NCBI GenBank assembly: GCA_900128565.1
Contig: LT635945.1
Coordinates: 1-35,346 of the forward strand
Reading direction: 5' to 3'
Length of the DNA: 35,346 bases
Origin: Stramenopiles sp. TOSAG23-6
Taxonomy: Eukaryota; Sar
Program-made: the position numbers and the translations under genes
The notes under the pieces: model-generated
Databases searched by the model: none
Told to the model about the DNA's origin: nothing
Seen by the model: the letters and a program-made list of their open reading frames with translations, nothing else
Part shown: positions 15,301-27,300 of the stretch, piece after piece
Layout: every line of letters starts with the position of its first letter
Position numbering within the stretch: position 1 is the stretch's first letter

Positions 15301-18300
15301 TTGGGGAAAAGGAAGTATGCGGGGTAATAACTTANGACCGGAAGGGTGTGGGAATGTTCTCCAACATAATGACAAATGTAGTTTGGNGTGTAAATCAGGA
15401 TATGCAATATCTGGAGAGCAACCATCTTGTAACTCAGGCAAATTTGATGTTGGGAGTATTTCATGTAAGATAATTGACAAGTCTTGTACGATCGACGAAA
15501 CAAAACTCTCAATTCCTCAAAATGGATTTGTAGGCGCGACATGTAAAACAGGTGTATCGCTGAAGGATGGTGCATCATGTGATTTAGGGTGCAATGAAGG
15601 GTACTATATTAAGGGAACTCAGCCGNTGTGTACAAATAAAGTACTGAGCCTTGGCACTCTTATGTGTGCACCTAAGACATGCATTGTACAAGGCATAAAG
15701 CAACCGAAATTTGGTCTGGTAATTCCTGGTGGATGTAAAAACGGGTCTCAGCTTCAAAGTGGACAGTACTGTGAATTATCATGTTTAAAAGGCTATAACA
15801 TTTCTGGAAAGCAACCGTCTTGTTCGGCAGGCAATTTTGACATGGGAACTATATCATGTAGTCCTAGTGATTGTACAGTTCACGGGATGCCTTATGATAG
15901 CACTAATAACACCACAATTCCGATGTTCGTTGGGGGTATATCAACTGCCAGCATATTTGAATGTAAAAATGGATCTCGGATTGGACATGGTGAAACTTGT
16001 AAATTATNGTGTCCTGAAGGATATTCGTTTCATGGTAAGCATGCATATTGTAATGCTGGTGTTTTTGATCCTGGTTATACAATGTGTGAACCTAATGATT
16101 GTGAGCTTACAACTGAGCTTCTTCAAGAAGCCGTTACTTACGTTGAAAAGGATAAAAATATAGTTATCCCGGATTCATGCATGCCTAAATTCTGTGGAAC
16201 TAGTGGTATACACTGTGATAAAGGTACAAATGTCATTGCGCGGTGGCCTGAGTATGCTGGCCAAAAAGATAATCCTTGGTTTGCAGGTAAAATAAGCAAA
16301 CGTATAGTAGATAACAACAATGTAACTTTTGATATTTCATATGCTGATGGTGATGTAGCCTTTAATGTGAACTCATTTGCAATTATTTACTGTCCTCACC
16401 GCGACGAAGATTGGGGAAAAGGAAGTAAACGTGGAAATGATGTTAAACCACAAGGATGTGGTGTGGCCCTTCCTCATAATGGTTCATGCCAGTTTACCTG
16501 TAAGTCAAACTTTGCTATTTCTGGTAAGCAGCCCTCATGTTATGCTGGAAAATTCAATATTGGGAGTATTGCGTGTAATACAATTAACAACTCATGCAAG
16601 ATTGATTCAACAAANGTGACAATCCCTCAGAATGGCTTTGCTGGTGCAACATGTGCGATGGGTTCATCCCTAATGAATGGCGCGTCATGTGAAATGGGTT
16701 GTAATGAAGGATATTATGCTCTGGGTAAACAACCATCTTGTAAAAATACAGTTCTCAATCCTGGTTCGCTGCTATGTGTACCTAAACCGTGTACTATTCA
16801 TGGGGTTTATACAGTAGAAAATGGCGCGCCTATTCCAGGAGCATGTACAAATGGTTTAATGCTTGAGAATGGAAAGTCTTGTAATTTATCCTGTGATGAC
16901 GGTTATACAGTAACTGGTAGACAACCCTCGTGTTCATCAGGAGTATTTGATGAAGGAACTATTTCATGTTCACCGAAGGACTGTCTTGTAATGACTGGGG
17001 CCTCATTCAGTGGCTCAATTCCTTCAACCGCAATGACGGCTGCTGGTATAGAGACAAAGTATTCATCTAACTGCAAAAATGGCGCAACCATATCACATGG
17101 ATCCGAGTGCGATGTGACATGTCCTAATGGATCATCGGCAATGGGCAGAAANCCTTCATGTTTTGCAGGCAAATTTGATCCAGGATTTGCGTTTTGCAAT
17201 CCCGACCCTTGNTTTTTTCCAACATCAATATCAACGTCGAATCGTTATTTATATAAACCAGTTGGTGAAATAGTTGGAATAAACAGCATCGTTTTTTCTG
17301 TAAAGGCTAATAATGATGCACACATTGCTCTCAGTGAATATCCCGATCACAATAGCCCAAAGTACGAAATTGTCATTGGTGGTTGGGGTGGTACGAAATC
17401 TGTAATGCGAACACGAAACCAGGGTCGAAATGAAGCCTTCAGTACGGCCAAACCGTTTTTGGATAAAGATAACTCAAAAGACTTTTGGATATCATGGAGT
17501 AATGGTGCTTTAAAGGTAGGCAAAGGAGCCGTGGTAGGTAATGGAGTATTTATGGAGATGAAGCTCCAAGATAATAAGTTTATAAATCACATGATGGTTT
17601 CCACAGGGTGGGGTTCTGTAGGTGNGTGGAAGATTGGTAAGCTCTTCAAACAATATTCCGAAACGGTAACNTACACCCCAAACTGCAAACCCGGACATGT
17701 ATTATATGATGATGATAGATGCGATGTTACTTTGAACTGTGGTGTCGGAAAAATGATGATAGGTAACCAGCCAAAGTGTAATTCTGGAGTATTTAATGAG
17801 GGAACTTTATCATGTGTAGCAAAGCCAGCAAGTGACAAAGGGTGTCAGATCCCAGTTACTGGATTGGTTCCACCTGTAAACGGCTACATTGGGTCAAATT
17901 GCTCACCTTCCTCTATTCTTCGACCTGGTGACACGTGTTTGATGGGGTGTAATGATGGTTATAAATTAGAAGGAGTATTTCCAAAATGTGAAAGTGCNGG
18001 AAATATGATCGGCTTGGGATGCGCAGCTTCAAGTATAATAAATACTAACCTTTATTATAGTTACAAGTATGCGACACGTTTATCAGATATAGATAGTATT
18101 CGTTTTTCTGTGCGGGCAAAAAATGATGCACATATTGCTCTCAGTGAATATTCCGATCACAACAGTTCGAAGTATGAGATTGTCATTGGCGGTTGGGGTG
18201 GTACAAAATCTGTAATTCGAACACGAAATCAAGGTTCAAATGAGGTCACTAGCATGGCCAACCCATTTTTAGACAAAGATAACTCAAAAGACTTTTGGAT

Positions 18301-21300
18301 ATCATGGAAAAATGGTAAGTTAGAGGTAGGCAAAGGAAAAGATGTTGGCAATGGAGCATTTATGACTATTCCGTTGGACCCATATAAAGAAATAAATTAT
18401 ATGATGGTTTCAACTGGGTGGGGATCTACTGGTGAATGGTCAATTTGTGAATCGCAGATTTCATGTGTACCCAATTTTTGTGTTATATCTGGTATGCCTG
18501 CTGACACCACTTCAAACACAAGTACTTTTTCATTTGAAAATAATTTTTATGAAGATGATATCTCTATGGATTCATATGGCGGATCCTTCTCAATGAGCGA
18601 TGATCAATCANATTCTATGGATTTAGCTACTGGTGGAACTTCATTTTCTTATGAAAGTTCTTTTAACTCTCATTATATCGAAGGAATACCATTACCAGGT
18701 ACATGTATAAATGGAATGCAGCTTCAACATGGAGAATCTTGTCGCCAGTCTTGCGAAAATGGATACTCTATTATGGGCGAACAGCCGCATTGTGACGCAG
18801 GGATGTTTATGATGGGTTCTACCTTTTGTAAACCCAATCGATGCACTGTTAGTGTGTCGTCGTTGAACAATACATCTGTAGGATTATTGGGATCATACAT
18901 ACATCCGAATAATTCAACATATGATTTTTCAATGAGTCATTCTTTCGATTCTACATATTCAAGTGGGTATGAAGAGAAGGATAGCGCCTCNATATTTCAA
19001 AATATGAGTACTGCGAATAATATGTTTATGGGTACAATGCAAGAAATAATGCGAAATTACACAAACGAACGCCCATGTGATGTAGGTGCATCAATGAATG
19101 ATGGAGAATGGTGTGATACAAAATGTGAGCCTGGGTACTATGTTTCTGGAATACCTTCATCTTGTTCTCGTGGATTATTTACCGAAGGTTCTGCAACGTG
19201 TTTACCTTTAGGTTGCTATGTTCCACCTGATACACAAATTCCTGAGGGAAGTGAATATTTACCAACAATATATAATACCACAAACACAGATTATGATACA
19301 TGTATGGTAGGTAATTATATTGAACATGGAAAATCATGCTCACTAAAATGTAAGAATAACTACGCAATTTCTGGTATACAACCATCATGTAATGCTGGAG
19401 TCTTTGACTTTGGCACTATTACGTGTACACCACCATGCAATGGTGGCGTTTGCTCGGGTGACTGCAAAATAATAAGTTCTAAAGTCCCTGTAAATTCAGA
19501 AGTTGATCCAACATGTCTTGCAGGTTCCATAATAGCGAATGGATCATCTTGTTCATTTACTTGTAAACCTGGATATATTATATCTGGTACCCAACCGAAA
19601 TGCAAAGATGGTAAATATTCTGCTGGGACACTAAAATGCAATCCAATGTCGTGTGTGGTACAGGGTCTTACCAAACCATTGTTTGGACTAGACTTACCTG
19701 GAACATGTGTCAATGGTAAAACAATAGAACACGGATCTGTGTGTAATATACGATGTAGAAATGGATACAAGATTTCTGGTAAGATGCCATCATGCAGTTT
19801 TGGTAGATTCTTACAAGGTTCATTTACATGTGAACCTGAAGATTGTGTTGTAATAGGGCTAAAAGAACCCACAAACTCTGTTGCTAGGTGGATACAATAT
19901 GGAACAAGTGCTTCCGATATATATAATATACGTACCTTTGGTGATGATTCGACTGGTGTTCAAATAGAAAAAAAAACTGATGAATGTTATACAGGGGCAC
20001 GTCTAGGCCATGGCTTACAATGTTCGCTACAGTGCAGCGCGGGATACTCCCCATTTGGCGAACCTGCTCGATGTTTCGCTGGAAAATTTAGCAAAGGGTC
20101 ACGTTATTGTAGTCCTAACGATTGTATAGTACCGGCAGATTTCTTCCAAAGTAAACCAACAGGAATGAATCCTCTAACTAGTGAATGTACTCCTGGGGTC
20201 TCCATTTTAGCACACGGTGAATCTTGTACTTTAAGTTGTGCAGCTACATACACATTTTCAGGAACACAACCTTCGTGTTCATTGGGGACGTTTGTACCTG
20301 GAAATGGACAATGTACAAGTAATAGTAGTATTACTGGTTGTACAATTGGGTCCAACGGTTTGACACCTCCGAGTAATGGATATATCGGAAAATCATGCGC
20401 AGCAAATGCAAAGATTNCACATGACAAATCATGCAATGTATATTGTAATTATGGTTATTCTGTAAGTGGCACAATGCCAAAGTGTGATAAAAACACATCT
20501 AGTATGACAAATCCAACCATAACATGTATTCCAAATCAATGTACAGTCTCGGTTTTTAAGCTTCCAACAAATGCCATTTCCGTTGCTTCAATGTGTCATC
20601 CTGGTATGACGATGCAGCATGACTCATCTTGTGATATAAATTGTAAGGATGGTTATGATGCAGTTGGAAGTCAACCGAAATGTTCTGCAGGAATATTTAC
20701 CCCCGGAAGTATTCAGTGTGTCCCTAAGAAATGTTCTATATTTGATATAAAACTTCCNAAGAATGCGAATGATTTACCCGAGAACTGTGTACCCGGTATA
20801 ACTGTTGATCACAATTTTGAGTGTAATATAAGTTGCCGGGAAGGATACAAGGTAAAAGGTAAGCAACCTTTCTGTAAAGCAGGGAAGTTTTTTACTGGAA
20901 GTATTTCATGCGAACCAGACGAATGTAGGTTGGCAGCTTCAAAGTATTTAGGTTGTTATAAGGATAATAGTGATAGAGATTTAGTGCAGCGCCCAAAAAA
21001 TGCATTGGGTACTGTATATTATCCCATGAACAGAGAGACATGTGTTAATGTGTGTCGAGATAAGGGTTATAAGTATGCCGGAACACAATGGTATGGTGAA
21101 TGTTGGTGCGACAATACAATTGGTAAATATGGCAAGATTGGCGAAGAAATGTGTAATACACCTTGTAAAATTGACAGCACAAAATCTGAAATATGTGGAG
21201 GTGGATGGGCAAATTCAGTATATGAAATTCTTCCTAGTGTTGTAACTATACCTCAAAATGCTAAGCCAGTACCAGATTCTTGTAACGTTGGTTCAATACT

Positions 21301-24300
21301 ACAACATGGGGAGGAATGTAAAATAGAATGCGAAGATGGTTATGCTTTATCAGGCACTCATCCTGTTTGTTTTGCAGGACAACTAAAATTTGGCACTATT
21401 ACTTGTACACAAATTGAAAATTCAAAGGACTGCAAAATCCCGGAAATACTACCTGAAAAAGCCCCTGTCAGTATCATAAATTACGAGTTCGACAATAATT
21501 TAATTGATTCCGGTTTAATGAATATGAATCTAAAGGTCGAAGAGGGTAGTGTAAGCTACAANAATGGAGGTTTATATCTAGATGGATCAACCCGGCTTTC
21601 ATCTGAAGCCATGGTACCATACACGTTGGTTGAAAAAAGCATTGAAGCTTGGATTCAGCTNGATGCAGTAGGTGGCCAAAGTGGCTCATCTCCCCTTGCT
21701 ATCATGACTGCTGGATCGCAATTAGAATTTGATGCTATTGTCTGGGGTGATTCACAGCTAAATACTTGGATGGCTGGTAGTCAAGGTAATTTACGNACAA
21801 AAGGGATTTGTGCGTCTCCTGGTGCTTCGTGTTCTATTTCTGAAACTAGCACGAGTGTGGCAAATCCTGTACATATTGTTATTGTTTATCCTTCTGATCG
21901 AGTAAAAAGTACTGGATCAGGAGTTAAAGCCGATGGGTCGGCTGATGTAATTACAGAGGTTTCTATCTACCGAAATGGTATTTTTGCTGGAACGTATACA
22001 ACAGATGCTCCATTCTTGGAATACACTGAAGCTAGTCTATGGCACACAAGTCTTGGTACAAACTTTAAAAGCGGTGCACCTGTTGCATCATGNGCAAATT
22101 CAAGTTGTTTTAAAGGGGTAATTTTTCGAGCTGCTATCTATGATACAGCATTGACAACAGAAAATGTGAAATTACTTTATCATCAGGGTCGCGATTACTA
22201 TGCAGCGAAGTTCTATATGCCAAAAAATGCGAAAATTGATACAAATAAATGTAAAGTTGGAAGTACTATCAAACACGGAGAACGATGCCCAGTAAAATGT
22301 AGCAATGGCTTCTCTGTAATAGCACCTATAGTCGTGACAAATAGTATCAAACATGATATACAGTTTACGTGGGCGGTTGAAGAAGACGCTTGGATTGATC
22401 GATCATACATATGGAATAACCTCGGTTCATTTTCTCCTCGCAATTTTGATATACACGTAATGACAAGTGTAGATAATCGAGGAGCATATTATTCCTTAAA
22501 TTGTGATGATGCAGGCGGGTGTGAGATATGGATTATCACAGAAGCGACAGATAAGAATGTTGAAAGATCATGGGGTGGTGAATGGGCTCATGTTGAAGCA
22601 TCAAATGCTGGGAATACGCCATGTGGTGGCATAAAAGCAACTGCAAATGGTCACTTTATGCAATACTCTTATGGGAGTAAATTTGAAAATTTAACCAATA
22701 CCTTGTGTAAAGATGGTGTGTGTAATTATGATGAATGTTACTACCAGAAAATTTATCCCGGGTTGAATGCGATTATACCGTCATCAGCTGGTGGCCTTAA
22801 CAAAGGTGGCAAACTCGAAATATTTATCCGCTCAGGAATTACTTCGACTTGTATGAATGGTAAAATCAGCCGATCTCTTCTTGAATGTGCTCCTGCTTCA
22901 TGCATTGTGAAAAGTCTTCAAAAACTTAAACACGGAATATCACTTCCAGGAAAATGTGTAAATGGTGAAATATTGGAATCTGGAGAATCATGTAAGCTAA
23001 GTTGTAATGAAGGGTACGAGGCAACTGGAACACAGCCATCTTGTAATAATGGTATCTTTTCAACTGGATCGATTACATGCGAGCCGATGGAGTGCATTGT
23101 AAATGATATGTTTAAACCGACAAATGCAGAAAATCTCCCAACTGAATGTACGAATGGTTCTATTTTAAATCATGGATCGGAATGTATTATTTTATGTCGA
23201 GAAGGATATAGCGCAATAGGCAAACAGCCATCATGTTTTGCTGGTGTGTTTGACACTGGTTGGGTAATTTGTGAACCAGATCCATGTGTAATTGACAACT
23301 CCAATTACATTGGATGTTTCCGTGACACAGGTGTCCGAGATTTGTCTGTGGTGGCCAAGGATGGCAATGGTGTGCGGTTATTAAACTCAAATAAAAAAAC
23401 GTGTGTTAAAGCATGTCTAGATGCTGGTTTTAAATACGCCGGGACACAGTGGCATGGAGAATGCTGGTGTGATAATAGTTATGGGGAATTTGGGCAAGTA
23501 AAAGATGAGGAGTGCAATACGCCTTGTAAGAATGGCCCTACAGGAGAGATGTGTGGAGGTGGGTGGCGTAATTCTGTATATGAAGTTTCTGCTATCACTG
23601 CACCAGCTAATGCGGAACCACTATCATCCGATTGTACTGTAGGCGCAACTTTAAAACATGGCGAAATATGTAAGATGAAGTGCAAGGCGGGGTTTTCAAT
23701 TTCTGGTTCGCATCCTAGATGTCTAGCAGGTAAAATTGAACCAGGTACTATTACATGTGCACAAGGCCAAAGCTCGGACTGTACACTAACTTCATCACCA
23801 ATTCCATCGACTCAATTGAATAATGCAATCTCAACTTGTGATAGCAATATGAAACTTGCGGATAATGGAAAATGTTGGATATTTTGCAAGCCTGGCTATC
23901 ATCATAAGACAGATTCAATTGCTACAGCATACTCGTTGGTTGGTGCAGGGTGTTGTGCTGGTAGTGCCTCACAGGACTTTCAAGAAATAGTAGACATAAA
24001 AACCAAAGCAGCATGTCAGAGCATATGTGAACAGAATATATTGTGTACATCATTCCAAACTACTCCAGATAGAAGTTGTTACATCTTTTTCGGTGAGGGT
24101 TCTAAATTTGAGGTTTCTGGTTGTGAAAATTTTCCAAATGGCAGTCAAATATTTGCTGACACGAAATGCTACAGAAAAAACACAACATTCTCAATGGATT
24201 CAATCCAACCTCAATGTAAAAGTAAGACTTTGAGCGTCGATAGCAAAATGGAGTGCGAGCCTGATGCATGCATGGTTATTGGAATGAAAGCTCCTAAAAA

Positions 24301-27300
24301 TGGCTCACCTTTACCGGGAACTTGTTCAAATGGCACAACTATTCAGCATGGCAAGTCATGTGATTTATCTTGCAAGGATGGTTATACCAAGTCTGGCACA
24401 CCGCCATCATGTAATGCTGGAAAGTTTTTTGTCGGTGAAATTACGTGTACTCCAAGTGATTGTATCGTTGTTGGTATGTCATCATTTGTGTCGAAATCAT
24501 CAAATGTTTACCCATCAAATGAGTATTCATTTATTGGAGACGGATGTTGTGATGTCACCAATGGTAAGAAGAAAACGATAGGCACTGGTATTACAAATGC
24601 CAAGTGTGAAGCAAGATGTGAAAATGAAGAGCAATGTATATCATTTGAACTAAGCGGGTGTAATTCGGATTTATCTTGTAGTGGAACATGTATTCTCCAT
24701 TATGGTGATGCAACATTATTAAGTACAAAGACTTGCAGCTCGGGGATTAAGTGTTTCAAAAAGGAAAACACCGGGAGGTTTCTATTGGCCCAGGGAACAA
24801 CCTCTTCTACTAATGCTACTTCATCAACGTGTATAGATGGTGAAGTACTGAAACACGGCGAATCATGTAAGTTTAGTTGTGCACCTGGATATTTAACCCA
24901 AGCGCAACATCCAAAATGCAATGCTGGTAATTTTGAACAAGGTTGGGTCAAGTGTATCCCTCTGTCATGTAAAGTTACCACAGGTATTGTTGTACCATCA
25001 AATGGTGAAGATATCCCTGAGTCGTGTTCAGTTGGGAAGATGTTGAAACATGGTGAGTCTTGTCGCTTGACTTGTAAATCAGGTAATGCATTATCAGGCA
25101 ACCAGCCATCATGTAAAGCTGGCATATTCGATGTAGGTAGTGTGAAATGCACGCCTAAAAAATCTAGCGGAACTGACAAGGATTGTACTGTAGGCAGTAT
25201 TACTTTTCCAGAGAGATCTATTTATGGAATATGTTATCCAGGAAATCTGATAAAACATGGTGACACATGTAATTATTCGTGTGAAGAGGGATTTAATCCC
25301 CAGGGGGAAAAACCAAAGTGCACAAATGGTATATTGAGTGCAGGAAGTTTCAAATGTATTCCTAGACATTGTACTATTTTTGGTATGCCAGAAGTTTCTG
25401 ATGTTGTCACTGAATGTTCTAATGGAATGATCATAAATAATAATGAAAAATGTTCTGTATCTTGTAGAAAAGGATTTGTTGCTACTGGAAATCCACCATC
25501 TTGTAATGCTGGTAAATTCAACCCAGGGTCTGTTACATGTGTTCCGAATACATGTATAGTTGCTGGTCTAAAAGATGTATATAATGGCTCTTTTGATGCA
25601 AAATGTTCAAATGGGTCCTTTCTTGAACATGGCACTCAATGTAATTTGACATGTGACGATGGTTACGAAGTTGAAGGAGATGCACCTTCATGCAAAGCAG
25701 GTGAATTCAACACAGGCTCAATAGAATGCAAACCATCTAATTGTTTTGGCTTCCAGTATGAAGGATGCTTCAATGAAGATGCCGCGGTTCCAGAATTTAC
25801 AAAGTTAATCCGTAATGGTAAACTTTTGCGTCCATGGAGATGTGCGCGCATTTGTTACCGTAAGGGGTATAATTATGCTGCTGTCAGAGATGGTGGTGTC
25901 TGTTCCTGTGGAAATTCAGTAGGAAAACATGAAGCTGCGACTGAAGCTTCTTGCAATGTGGCTTGCGCTGTCAAAGCTAATGCAAAAGAAGCTAGTTTGA
26001 CGATTGGAGATAAATGTGGTGGAGCTTCACAAAATTCGGTGTATAACTTAACTACTTTCCCATTACCGGCAAATGCTAAAACAAGTGTTGGATATAACAA
26101 AAAAGAAGATACATTTTTTGATCCTTGTTCAGTTGGAGATATCAAACACGGTCAGTCTTGTCTTTTGAGGTGTAAAAATCAATTTGCAATGTCAGGTACT
26201 CAACCAAAATGTTCATTTGGTATACTCAATCCCAATACATTTTCGTGCTCCCCCGCGAATACATCATCTGACTGTGTTGTGGATGGAATTACAATCCCTG
26301 AAAATGGTAGTAGGGGTACATGTATTGATGGCTTACTTGTTAAAGATGGAGGTTCTTGTGAATTAACTTGTAATACTGGATTTGTTTTGTCTGGAGCACA
26401 GCCAGTGTGTGGTTCGAAAAAAATGGGGTCTCATAGCATCAAATGCATAGCTGAGACATGCACAATACAAGGCCTGTTCCCGGTGGAAAATAGTTATGCT
26501 ATGTCAGGAGCTTGTGCAAATGGGGCCACTCTAAATCACCGTGATATTTGTAACGGTTCTTGTCTTACAGGATATACCATTGCAGGTACACAGCCTTCAT
26601 GCTCTTTGGGTAACTTCCGCAAAGGGAGTTTCTCTTGCAAGCCAGATGATTGTATCATTAGTGGGTTTGTAAAACCACTGAATGCTCAAGATCTTCCTTC
26701 TACATGCAAGAATGGGGCGATACTTTCACATAATACAAGCTGTTCCCTGAAGTGTATGTCGGGTTATCAGACAAATGGAATGCAGCCTTCATGTAATGCT
26801 GGGCATTTTTCTCCAGGTTGGTTATCGTGTAGACCACAGAACTGCATTGTTGAGAAATTTGGAGCTATAAGTGATAGTAATCCAATTCCGACAAGTTGCA
26901 AGGCTGGAGCTTTACTTTTACACGGCGAGTCATGTGACATTACATGTTCGAAGGATTATTCTTTGTCCGGTACACAACCAAGTTGTAGTTTAGGTAAATT
27001 TTCTGCCGGGACAGTTACATGTACAAAAATAAGTTCATCATCGTCTTGTGTATCAACTTTAATTACAGTAGTAAATGGAGTTGTAAGTAGTGCTTGTAGT
27101 CCTGGATCTCTCTTGGCGAAAAGCGCAAATACCACATGCGGTGTCAAGTGTGACCCAAATTATAAACTATCAGGCACACTGCCTGTATGTTCATCTAGTG
27201 GTTTTAACCTTGGTAATCCAGAATGTAAACCTAATGATTGCTTGGTCAATGGAATCATTAAAGATATTAATGGAGAAGAAATTCCACCAATGTGCTATGA

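Noticed and set aside
19360-19872. Minus-strand ORF of 170 codons, and many similar antisense ORFs through the array
   Set aside because: They mirror the repeat codons of the plus-strand gene, share no independent domain pattern and have no supporting signals.
24700-25179. Minus-strand ORF of 159 codons
   Set aside because: Shadow of super-unit 20 modules on the plus strand; composition is explained by the antisense of the sushi-like repeat.
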